Source: Pictodentalium vernedei (Eukaryota > Mollusca > Scaphopoda > Dentaliida > Dentaliidae). From it: a stretch of 64,000 bases of DNA. The position numbers and the translations under genes are program-made. The DNA lies in the NCBI GenBank assembly GCA_031216915.1, contig CM062297.1, positions 363,457,704-363,521,703 on the forward strand, written 5' to 3'. Under the pieces are notes generated by a model, which worked only from the letters and a program-made list of their open reading frames with translations, made no database searches and was not told where the DNA came from. Below are positions 31,610-40,690 of this stretch, piece after piece; the stretch's first letter is position 1; each line of letters opens with the position of its first letter.

Positions 31610-31745
31610 TGCTGCTCACTTTAAAGGACTTCCACGCTAGGCATTGGTTAATGGGTCCTATTTTACCAGTTAAGCAGAACTTGTTTACCGGAGTAAACAA
31701 GCACTGCTCCAGTTCCCAGAGTTCCCACAGGGCACCTACTTTAGT
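31610..31745 (-). mobile_element. SINE family 2 fragment
   Basis: It has the body blocks 'aggacttccacgctaggcat', 'gggtcctattttaccag', 'ttgtttaccggagtaaacaa' and 'cccagagttccca', as in the copies at 3830, 4406 and 63745. The A-rich tail is missing. Confidence 0.6.
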
Positions 31746-31929
31746 GTTATATCTCAAGCATATCAGCATTCAAATGCATGGCTTCCATTCTATTGGGCAG
31801 CGGAAATTCATTCCAGCAATATTCAGCTCGCTGTGTTGCAAGCTGAATGTTGCTGAAATGATCTTTTCTGATTGCCTGATATATCATTTATCAAGGGTTT
31901 CAAAGCTGATGCTAATATTAAAGTACGTT

Positions 31930-32580
31930 CCAGGTCATTGACAAGAAATTTCTAAATTTCAGGACTTTCAGGAAATTCAAGGAGCCATGGGAATCCTGAG
32001 ATCTGTCTAGTTTAATTCTGTCAAATGTTTTGAAAGATGGTTTGTTACAGTTTAGTGGAGACTGATAATATTGAGCACATCCATAGGATATTAAGGCCTT
32101 ATATGTAGTACCATTACTTGTCAACAGAGCCCATGTATGGAATTCAGCACTAGGCCAGTTAAGCAAGCACCTTTGGAAATCATATCTGGGAGAAAATATC
32201 AAACAGTTTAACAGTATACAAAGAAGAGCAGCCAGATATGTATACCATTAATGTGGAGATTGCTCAAGGGTAACAACAATGATCAAGGACCTTAATTGGG
32301 AACCACTGGAAGATAGTAGACAGTGAGTGAGACTCAACATGGTCTTTAAGGTGTGGGAGAAGATGTCCACCTCTCAACTAGCATTAGGCTAATCCCGCCT
32401 ACCAGACTCAGCAGGCTTATCCATGAGCTTTCCTACCAGGAGCCAAGTTGTGTATGCCACTATAGGAAGGAGTTCTTCCCACGTACAGCTGACCAGACTG
32501 CCCTTCCCAGGACTCTAATTCTATCTTTCTGCACTGGCACTCATACTATATTGACAAATGCATTCACACATCATGACGTT
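31930..32580 (+). pseudogene. Non-LTR retrotransposon ORF2 C-terminal remnant
   Basis: In one plus-strand frame the text reads DIKALYVVPLLVNRAHVWNS, then NIKQFNSIQRRAARYVYH, then TTMIKDLNWEPLEDSRQ and VRLNMVFKVWEKM. This is the conserved region after the reverse transcriptase in jockey/CR1-like LINEs (the 'VW..., RRAARYV, LNW.PLE.RR' pattern). In-frame stops and frame changes are frequent (TAA after YVYH, TGA after RQ), so it is an old 5'-truncated copy. It ends just before host exon 2. Confidence 0.75.
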
Positions 32581-32609
32581 CTGTGTACATCAATATTATT
32601 TTCACATAC

Positions 32610-32785
32610 CTTTTTTGTGTGATCTCTCAGTAGATTCAGTATTTGTTGAAGAAACAGGTGATGATTTTTTCTGTATCCTGGTAACATCAGGAGTAGTTGT
32701 GCTACAGAAGCAATCATTGATAACATTTTTAGGTACCACAATAGCTGGCAGTGTATTAGCTCTTTGGAAATCTTTCGACCTTCCC
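32610..32785 (-). CDS. Host gene, internal exon 2 of the visible part
   Basis: The minus-strand acceptor is attgtttcattccag and the donor is AAAAAG|gtatgtg. The exon is 176 bases: one base finishes a codon, 58 codons follow, and one base starts the next. The leading base completes the TC left by exon 1 (serine), and the trailing base joins the AT of exon 3 (aspartate). All three exons therefore agree in phase. The frame has no stop and reads GRSKDFQRANTLPAIVVPK, then NVINDCFCSTTTPDVTRIQK and KSSPVSSTNTESTERSHKK. It is Ser/Thr-rich and basic, probably disordered. The family is not recognised. It sits in a roughly 240-bp island between a LINE remnant and a pogo-like MITE. Confidence 0.65.
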
Positions 32786-32820
32786 CTGGAATGAAACAAT
32801 AGTACATTGTATTCTAAAGG

Positions 32821-33144
32821 TACAGTGGAACCTGTGTCACTTTCCTGTATTCTGGAGATAAATGTTGCTCTGTCAAACAAGATATAATAGATTAAATGCC
32901 TGTATTGGATGTACTGAGGCCAAATAGGTCTATAAACAAAGGAAAACTGGGGAGAATCAATGTAATTTCTCAACAGGTTACAAGATTTTTTATTCAATTA
33001 ACAGGGGTTTACTCTATAACCTTTATTCAATTAACAGGTCAAATTTGTACTGGAGGTATGGTAAATGGTTTTGCATTGGGAAATTATATTCAATTAACAG
33101 GGTTATTTAGTTAAGAGATATCCAATTAAGTGGGCCCCACTGTA
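32821..33144 (+). mobile_element. pogo/Tc-like MITE, family I, with TA flanks
   Basis: A 320-bp element at 32823-33142 starts CAGTGGAACC and ends GTGGGCCCCACTG, with TA on both sides. TA target duplication with CAGTGG-type ends is usual for Tc1/mariner-pogo relatives. It contains 'aacaggtcaaatttgtactg' and 'ttcaattaacaggg'. No transposase frame is present. Confidence 0.7.
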
Positions 33145-33159
33145 TACATTTACTAGGGA

Positions 33160-33440
33160 GACCACTCAATTAGATATCTCTTCAATGAATAACCATCTTA
33201 TTTAAATTCCAAACACAAAACCATTTTCCATACCTTCAGTACAAATCTGACCTGTTAATTCTGTATTGTTAAAAGAGTAAACTCCTGTTGAAAAAACATT
33301 CTTAAAATACATCAAGAAATTATACTGATAATCACAAAAAATTCCCCTTGTTTATAGACATATTTGGCCTCAGTAAATCCAGCACATGCAATTAATCTAT
33401 TATATCATGTTTGACAGCACTCCATGAGCTGTCTAATAAG
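33160..33440 (-). mobile_element. Family I MITE, reversed partial copy
   Basis: It has 'accactcaattagatatctc', 'aaaccattttccatacct' and 'tctattatatcatgtttgac', in the same order as 5602-6009. It lies head to head with 32823-33142. Confidence 0.6.
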
Positions 33441-33467
33441 ATATATAGAATATACTCATAGTAGCTT

Positions 33468-33570
33468 GGTGTACCAAATGTTCACCATGAGTGGTGAAGT
33501 GGTTTTAATCGTGAGCCTTTGGCGAGCGGTTAACATCACTTCACCACGCGTGGTGAACATTTGGTACACC
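33468..33570. repeat. Near-perfect hairpin
   Basis: Arms 'ggtgtaccaaatgttcacca' (from 33468) and 'tggtgaacatttggtacacc' (ending 33570) extend inward with gagtggtgaagtg/cacttcaccacgc, giving about 34 paired bases around a 33-base loop. No flanking duplication is evident. Confidence 0.8.
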
Positions 33571-34074
33571 AACCTACTTTGGGTATATTTTATTTATACC
33601 CTGATCGTCAGATTATTAAGAGTCGCTATTACTTTTTCTCAATTTTATCGAGCAGCAGACGTACATACGTGCAAATCTGTTTTTGTTTACATGAGCACCG
33701 GTGGGCAGTACTACCGCTGTCAATTTTATCGCCAAAACATACTATTTCGAGTTATGGATGCTTTATTAACATGAGACAACACATGTTTGTTAATTTTTGG
33801 AATCATATGAGGTAAAGTCATTTAAAAACATAATAAATAACTGCTGCTTTCATTTCATTCTTCACGAGGTGACAAGCGATAAAATTAGACAAGTTTGCAT
33901 TCTGGTCGAGGTCACCAAAGGTAAACTTGCATGTAGTTCCATTGTTGGTGTGAATTTTAACTATTGAAATCCCATTGCTGGCGTGTTCACCACAATTGGT
34001 GTGTAAAGCTAAAATTTATGTCATAGGCTTTTATAGATATTAGATTACGTAATCATGGTATAAAATATTATAAG

Positions 34075-34552
34075 TTATTGTGATGAATTGACAGTAACAT
34101 ATGTTCCACTGAGATTAGAGGTTAAACATATGCTCTGAGCTGCAAACCGCAGGTCATGTTACCGTTATTTATTTATTTATTGGTGTTTAAGGTCACATAT
34201 CTCTGCACAATGGCTAACCATGACCGTGACAGTTTTACGGGTGGAGGAAGCCGGAGTACTCAGAGAGAACCACCGAGCAACGGCGAGCAACTGTCAGCTC
34301 CCCAACATACTAACTCCACACAAGCAGGGTTAGCATTGGTTGAAGACAGGTGCACCATCGACGTGCAGTACGCCTTAGTACCCAACGTCACCGTTCCCCC
34401 ACGTGGGCAATGGGGGTGAAGTGTCTTGCCCAAGGACACAACGCGGTTGCCGCAGGTGGGATTCGAACCGAGGACCTCTCGGCTTGCAGCCTACACCTCT
34501 ACCAACTGAGCCACCGCGCCCCCCATGTTACCGTTAATTCATCACAATAATG
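34075..34552. repeat. Hairpin repeat split by a SINE
   Basis: 'ttattgtgatgaattgacag' plus 'taac' (34075-34098) faces 'gttaccgttaattcatcaca' plus 'ataa' (about 34528-34551). The SINE at 34168-34523 lies between, so the palindrome is older than the SINE. Confidence 0.7.
34155..34536 (-). mobile_element. Complete tRNA-derived SINE with 13-bp target duplication
   Basis: The SINE spans 34168-34523 on the minus strand. The head is gggggcgcggtggctcag, with A box TGGCTCAGTTGG and a perfect B box GGTTCGAATCC, which are Pol III internal promoter parts. The body has 'gtgtccttgggcaagacact' and 'cgtcgatggtgcacctgtct', the 3' part 'gagtactccggcttcctcca', and the tail (AATA)n. Direct repeats CATGTTACCGTTA flank it at 34155-34167 and 34524-34536. 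This is the best reference copy in the window and looks young. Confidence 0.92.
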
Positions 34553-34559
34553 TGTATGT

Positions 34560-35830
34560 TCCAATAAGACCCTACCCAAAGCCAAAACCCACATCATGAA
34601 ATGAACAAGGCAACTTCAATGAACAAGGCAACTTTGAAGAAAACAAATTTAGTAAATAAACCTCTTCTGTACCCCTGACGTCACTCGAGGTTACTCCATC
34701 TCAGTTCTAATCTTAAACAAGTTCATAATTTGAACTGTGATGGAGGAGCCTCGACCTTTTCAGAAGTGGGTTGTGAGTATACATTCATAGAATGATCACT
34801 GACCTCAAAAAATATGATTTTATAGGCAGTATGCACTATGAATCTCCTCCTATTGTTATCATCTTTTCAAATATTTCATGTGGTGAAGTCAGATGATAAC
34901 ATATGCCACTGGAACCATAAACATAGAAAAAACTAAGCAAGCTCTCATCCAATCAGAAGGCGATGATTTTAGTCTTATTGGAACATAGTAGAATAAATGC
35001 TCAGCTTAATGCTAAGACACTAAACTGACCCAAACCCTGTTAATAGAATACTCTTGTTAGGCTAAAACAAATTAAGGTTTTGGTTCTCAGGCACCACTGC
35101 ATCGGTTTTGAACCCCCAGGTTGGAAATTTTCATTGGAATTTCTATTTTTTGCTCATCAAACAAATCATGGTAAAATGCATCAGATACAATGAAAATAGG
35201 CAATACAACTCACATGCATCAATTTCCTTTCAGTTTATCAAATATCAACCTGTATTGATTTATTACAAGTCCACATTGTAAAGTGTTAAGTAGTTGATTG
35301 CTTATTGGATTGTCATTTTTATTGACATTGCAAAATTCTTCATCGTAATCCACAAATTGAGGAATTTGTATTAATTACAAATAGAATTTGAATGGTATGA
35401 CCTTCCAAAAGTTGTGCTTTCTCATTGACTTTTGAAGGCAATAATTAATAATTAAACCATTTTTTCTGTTCATGCATTTTCAGGCAAAATGATTGGCTTA
35501 AGTATTTCTTCTTTTCCTTTTCATAACACAATGAACCGAAAAAAACACATTTAGGCCCACCCTAAACCATGCACCCAATATCTGTCTTGAAAATTATGTT
35601 GCACAGTGTGAATGGAAAAGAACCCCTGCACGCTCATATTGTTTCAACATGAAAAGTAATTAATATTATTACCGCTCAATCTATAAGTTACTAGTCGATT
35701 AACATAAGTTTGGTGGCCCGTTAAAACTCCATAATTTCAGTGACGTCATTCGACGAGCCGTGCCGCGGACGATAATGATATAAATAGCCATTAGCAGCCC
35801 GCGGCCCAGCTATTTTTAGATTCAAATTAA
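34560..35830. other. Low-repeat intron stretch, nothing supported
   Basis: No splice-flanked exon with a good frame and no known repeat ends were found. A weak internal inverted segment occurs near 35340-35460. It lies in the first long intron of the host gene. Confidence 0.35.
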
Positions 35831-35834
35831 CTGT

Positions 35835-36045
35835 AACAGGGAGTGGTAATAATAGTATTAACATGATTGTTGTCAGGCATCATGATTCATTAGCGACCCT
35901 GCAGCAATGATGAACAGACCTTGGGTTTATTAACGGCCCGAGACTTTGTCTTGGGCCTTTAATAAACCCTCGGGCTGTTCATCATTGCTGCAGGGCTGCT
36001 AATGAACCATAATGCCCTCCAAAATCATGTTATTGTTATATTTAT
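35835..36045 (-). repeat. Family L hairpin repeat, second copy
   Basis: Arms 'cctgcagcaatgatgaacag' and 'gggtttattaacggcccga' face 'cgggctgttcatcattgctg' and 'gggcctttaataaaccc'. The flanks 'gtggtaataatag' and 'tgccctccaaaatcatgtta' are the reversed flanks of 20095-20290, giving a two-copy family. Confidence 0.7.
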
Positions 36046-36186
36046 CTCATCATTTTAAACAGACTTTCAAAATAAAATTTAATAAACTATGAAATCCTTG
36101 TCATACTTTTTATTCCATGTTCAATTTTTTTAAACGCAATAGGTGATCATCTGCATTCATCGTTTTACCCAAATCAAACATAAACA

Positions 36187-36369
36187 ATGGCCGGTCATAA
36201 TAATCCACAAATGAAACTCACAGGAAAAACTTTCCAATTTCCAAACAGCCTGAATGAACTCTTTCTGAGACAAAGTTCAACCAACTTCTCGTCATCTGGG
36301 TTTATATCGAACTCCACATTTACAAACTGTGTTTTCAATTTCTCAGGAAATGGTCAAAATCAGAATTAA
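36187..36369 (+). CDS. Uncharacterised 60-residue ORF, paralogue of 24411-24824
   Basis: The start is MAGHNNPQMKLTGKTFQF, and the end reads SSGFISNSTFTNCVFNFSG. The C-terminal pattern SSGFI-x-NSTF-x2-C-x-F-x-F-x-G is shared with the larger minus-strand ORF at 24411-24824, as is upstream 'atcatctgcattcat'. The middle Ser/Gln-rich region of the larger copy is missing here. The family is unknown. Similar 'F-x-N-C-x-F-x-F' endings occur in many invertebrate ORFs of uncertain role, so this could be a mobile or multi-copy gene fragment. Confidence 0.4.
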   Translation: MAGHNNPQMKLTGKTFQFPNSLNELFLRQSSTNFSSSGFISNSTFTNCVFNFSGNGQNQN

Positions 36370-36660
36370 ATTTAACTCAGTGTTGCTTTGAATGACAGCA
36401 CCCTCCCGTCAAGTGGAAAAGAAGACTGAAGTTTTGTGTGGGCATGGCCTATGACATTCCTTTTAACTAATGCAATTCATTGATCAATAAAATTTTTAAT
36501 GACAAGAACATGTTTCAGTGAAATATATCATTATTTCAAACAGAATTTTTGAAAACTATGCCTTTTTATTCAGTTATCACTAGGAAGCATGATGCGACCT
36601 GGTTTTATTTGAACTATGCAAAGTAGAGAGTGTTTAAATTTATTGCACCTCAAGTTTAAT
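36370..36660. other. Unassigned flank of the small ORF
   Basis: It includes 'caataaaatttttaatgaca' at about 36485, a possible polyadenylation signal (AATAAA) downstream of the ORF at 36187. Nothing else is recognised. Confidence 0.3.
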
Positions 36661-36664
36661 TTTA

Positions 36665-36806
36665 AGGAATGATCGTTTGTTTCTGTCTATTTCCTGAGTT
36701 ATGAACCTCATAAAACAAATGCCCATTTATACAGTTTGGCCTTTGTTTTTTGGGGTTCATAACTCAAGAAATAGACAGAAACAAAAGTTCATTCGTTATT
36801 TATACT
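36665..36806. repeat. Inverted repeat
   Basis: 'tttgtttctgtctatttcct' with 'gagttatgaacc' (about 36674-36710) faces 'ggttcataactc' and 'aagaaatagacagaaacaaa' (about 36755-36785), around a loop of some 45 bases. Confidence 0.75.
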
Positions 36807-37389
36807 ACAAATAGTGAACTGTTCCACCATATATGATTTTCAAGTATTTGATGATTATAACAAATCTCTCGGGTTAATGATATTAAAACTTTTTCACCAA
36901 GATAATTTGTTCGTTTTTTTGTTTTTTGAAGTTTTAAGATTTTTTTCCCTTTTATCCTAATAGAGTTACTCCTAAAATTGGATTTATATTGAAAATAATG
37001 GCTCTATGTCATTTGGTATTATTTTGATATATTGTTTATAGGGCATGGCAAGTCCGTATATTGACCAAAGGGCCAGAGAATAGCATCTGCTAGACTTGAT
37101 TAAGACACTTTCGTACCTTTCATCAATTTTGAAGCTTCATTTTAGTTTGGCAGATGTTGATCTTAGCCCTTCTGATCACTACACAGCCCAGGTTTTGATT
37201 CATGTTGATAATTAAATTGAAAGGAGGAGGAAATGTGATATATTCTTTTCGGGTTTACTTTACGAAAAAACATAAAAAATGCCCCCCTTCCCCTCTCTCA
37301 TTGATTTCTGGAGACCAGATGCCTGAGAACCAAAGTATTATTTTTTTTTTAGCATTAACTGAATAATTTTCACTGGCAAAATGATTTTG

Positions 37390-37567
37390 GGGATAACTAT
37401 GTTGTATTTGATTGTTTGGGACCATAAACGATGGTTTTACTGTTGCAAATTGAGTTTTGCCAGCAAAACGTTAGTGGAGCCAGTAAAACAGACAGTAAAA
37501 CCATCGTTTGTGACAGTAAAACCATCGTTTATGGCTCCAAACAATCAAATACAACATAGTTATCACC
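37390..37567. repeat. Palindromic MITE core
   Basis: 'aactatgttgtatttgattg' and 'ataaacgatggttttac' (37396-37442) face 'gtaaaaccatcgtttat' and 'caatcaaatacaacatagtt' (about 37514-37562). The central block repeats 'cagtaaaaccatcgttt'. A half copy lies at 39505-39602, on the other side of the family D element. Confidence 0.7.
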
Positions 37568-37602
37568 ATTCTAATATAATTCAACTGAACGGGGATAGTT
37601 TT

Positions 37603-39400
37603 TAGCTCAACTTTGGTGAAGCCAAATTTGAGCTTATGCCATGGCCAGTTGTCTGTCGTCCGTCTGTCCGTCAACAATTCAATACGGCTCGGTCTAGAGG
37701 CCGTATTTATGAACCGATTTTTACGAAACTTCTTGGGTACCTTTGTTATGACTGTGGGACGAGAACAAGTGTTTTGGGGTCCGATCCGAAATTCAAGTTG
37801 GCCGCCAGCCGCCATTTTATACCGACGATGCAGAAATGTGTTTTTTGTACAGAACTTCCATATGAAAGCTCTGATTTGAATAATTTTTTGCATGAATGTT
37901 TAGTACCATTGGATACATCACATATAATACGGGTTTTTTTCTCGTACGTAAATTATGCAAATTAGACTAACTTTGATGTATTTAGTGTTACTTTCAGCAC
38001 AGTAAGTGCAAATGCCAATACGGCTCGGGCTAGAGGCCATATTTATAAACCGATCTTTACGAAACTTCTTGGGTACCTTTGGTATCACCGTGGGACGAGA
38101 ACGAGTGTTTTTGGGTGCGGTCCAAAATTCAAGATGGCCGATGACAGCCATTTTGTACAAAATTAGGTGCAATCAGATTTTTGCACAGAACTTCCATATG
38201 AAAGTGCTGACTTGAATAATTTTTTGTGTGAATGTTTAATACCATGGGATACATCACATATAATACAGGTTTTTTTCTCGTGCAGAAATTATGCAAATTA
38301 GATGAACTTTGATTTTTTCAGTGCTACTTACACAGAGTAAGTGCACCTGTCAATACGGCTCGGGCTAGAGGCTGTATTTATCAACCGATCTTCACGAAAC
38401 TTATTGGGTACCTCTGTTATCACCTTGGGATGAGAACGAGTGTTTCTGAGTGCGGTCCAAAATTCAAGATAGCTGAAATTAGGTCTAATCAGTTTTTTGT
38501 ACACAACTTCTATATGGCTCAGGCTAGAGGCCGTATTTATGAACCGATCTTTATGAAACTTCTTGGGGACCTTTGTTATCATCGTGGGATGAGAACGAGT
38601 GTTTTTGGGTGTGGTCCGAAATTCAAGATGTCCACCAGCAGCCATTTTGTACCAAAATTAGTGCAATCAGTCTTTTGTACAGAACTTCTGTATGAAAGTT
38701 CTGATTTGAATAAATTTTTGTAGGAATGTTTAGTAAAATGAAATACATCACATACAGTACGGATTTTTTTCTCGTGCAGAAATTATGCAAATTAGATGAA
38801 TTTTGATTTATTTAGTGCTACTTATACACTGTAAGTGCACATGTCAATACGGCTCGGGCTAGAGGCTGTATTTATCAACCGATCTTCAGGAAACTTCTTG
38901 GGTACCTTTGTTATCACCTTGGGACGAGAACGAGTTTTTCTGAGTGCGGTCCAAAATTCAAGATGGCTGCCAGTGGCCATTTTGTACCGAAATTAGGTCC
39001 AATCAGTTTTTTGTCACAACTTCTATACAGCTCGTATTTATGAACTGATCTTCATGAAACTTCTTGGGTACCTTTGTTTTCACCTTGGGACAGGAATGAG
39101 TGTGTTTTGGGGTGCCTTTGTTATCACTGTGCTATGAGAACAAATATTTTGGGGTTCAGTCAGACCCACTCTGGGACTCAAAGATTTCTTTTCTATTTAG
39201 CATCTGACTGTCACCCACCTTTATAATACTTTACCTATACATTTGTTACAGGCTACAGCCAGTATTTATGTACAGACCGTTACAATACTTTATATGTACA
39301 TTTGTTATCAGGTCATTACCTAGATGTTTGTCATTGCTGTGTCACATACTATACATGTACATGTCTTGACAAGTTGAGCTACAGTGTCATTGACACTTTC
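37603..39400 (-). mobile_element. Family D array-bearing repeat, reversed copy
   Basis: It starts TAGCTCAACTTTGG with the terminal palindrome (agctcaactttgg, gccaaatttgagct) and ends 'acagtgtcattgacactttc', the mirror image of 18138-19994. Several core units contain 'gaaacttcttgggtaccttt' and 'gggacgagaacgagtgtttt'. Related copies of a short hairpin lie on both flanks. Confidence 0.75.
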
Positions 39401-39504
39401 ATTTATCTCCCAACTATAAAACACCTTGCTGAAGACAACAATTTATATCTAAAAATACAGTCTTCATGATGTCATTGGGGAGTTCTGAACCAAATCACGA
39501 AATT

Positions 39505-39602
39505 AGGGGATAACTATGTTGTATTTGATTGTTTGGGGCTGTAAATGATGGTTTTACTGTCGCAAATTGAGTTTTGTCGGCGACGCATTAGCGGAGCCGG
39601 TA
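39505..39602. repeat. Half copy of the 37390 palindrome
   Basis: It repeats 'aactatgttgtatttgattg' and 'tgatggttttactgtcgcaa' in the same orientation as 37390-37480. The facing arm is missing. Confidence 0.6.
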
Positions 39603-39833
39603 AAATGGATATTTAATATATATTTAATATTCAATTAACCCTCAAGTCCTCAAACAGCCACAAACTGCACTATTTATACTGCTCCAAAAAAACTGTCCTA
39701 AGTGTATTAATCCTTGCAAACTTTTTTGGTAGGAAGAATTTATCTTGAAAGTGTTTTTATATCATTATTGCATGGTTGCCTATACTGGGAGTCAACAATT
39801 ATGTGGAAAAATTATTAAGTCATCAGCAGCTGT

Positions 39834-40257
39834 ATACATGTATATAGGGGTGCGGTGGCGTTGCGGTAACCGGGTCTCATCAGATCTCCAAAGTTAAGCA
39901 ACATCGAGCCTGGTTAGTCCATGGATGGGTGACTGTCTGAGCGATCTATACGGACTCCCGCATTGTGTCCTTTGGCAAGGCACTTAACACCGATTGCCCA
40001 CATGGGAGCACGATGACGCCGTGTACTAAGGCGTACTGCACGTCGATGGTGCGCATGTCTTCAACCAATTTAACTCTGTCTGTGCTGCAGTGCGGAGTTA
40101 CGATGTTGGGGAGCTGGCAGCTGCTTGTTGTTGCTCGGTGGTTCTATCCAGGTACTCCAGCTTCCTCCACCCGTAAAACTGTCACAGACATGATATGACG
40201 TTGGCTGTTGAAGTGTTGTTAAACCTTAATAAATAAATAAATAGGTAATACATGTAT
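39834..40257 (+). mobile_element. SINE with a 5S rRNA-derived head
   Basis: The element spans 39844-40247, flanked by a 10-bp direct repeat ATACATGTAT (39834-39843 and 40248-40257). After a short leader (ggggtgcggtggcgttgcgg), bases 39874-39959 follow the 3' two-thirds of 5S rRNA: 'cagatctccaaagttaagca', 'gagcctggttagtcc', 'atggatgggtgac'. These cover the 5S internal control region (A box and C box). The rest, 'ggcaaggcacttaacaccga', 'cgtcgatggtgcgcatgtct', 'tccaggtactccagcttcct' and the (AATA)n tail, is the same body and tail as the tRNA-headed SINE. 5S-derived SINEs (SINE3) are known from fish and some other animals. Confidence 0.85.
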
Positions 40258-40281
40258 TACGATAGTTATTAGCATAAAATT

Positions 40282-40690
40282 AATCTGAGTACTTAAGGGT
40301 TAACAGGGTTCCTCGCTCTTTGCACATATTTTCCAGACTCAAATTATTTACCCAGAGTTCCAAATAAGATTTATCCCTTGACACTTTTAGAAATGCATTA
40401 CCTTCAGATACCTTAATCAAAATATTATTAGTTATACTGAGGCAGGCTCGATGCTGAAATTTCATGATCGACTTTTAAAGAAGAATAATCGATTAAAGTT
40501 GACTTTAATTGTACTGTGTGACCTCTAGAAACAACTGTATAGAAAGCAATATTTGTGGAGATTTGTTCCTCAAGCCAGACATTCTTTAGGGATGCAGGCA
40601 TGCTATATACCAACTGCTCTCCCAGAAAATTCAGACTCCTGACCCAAGGTGGTAAAGAGTCTAACAAGAGGCCTGCATCACAAATTGCTG
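40282..40690 (-). pseudogene. Coding-like remnant of unknown family
   Basis: Two overlapping minus-strand frames look like one reading frame with a frameshift. The first gives SLPPWVRSLNFLGEQLVYSM, then PASLKNVWLEEQIST and GHTVQLKSTLIDYSSLKVDH. The second gives NILIKVSEGNAFLKVSRDK and YLELWVNNLSLENMCKERG before a stop at about 40283. Composition is protein-like over some 130 residues, with no repeat match. The upstream side is overrun by family G at about 40666. It may be an exon or retrocopy of a host gene, or part of a transposon. I cannot name it. Confidence 0.35.

Noticed and set aside
39874..39959. A genuine 5S rRNA gene
   Set aside because: Only part of 5S is present, with several changes, and it continues directly into SINE body and tail between target-site duplications. 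It is a SINE head.
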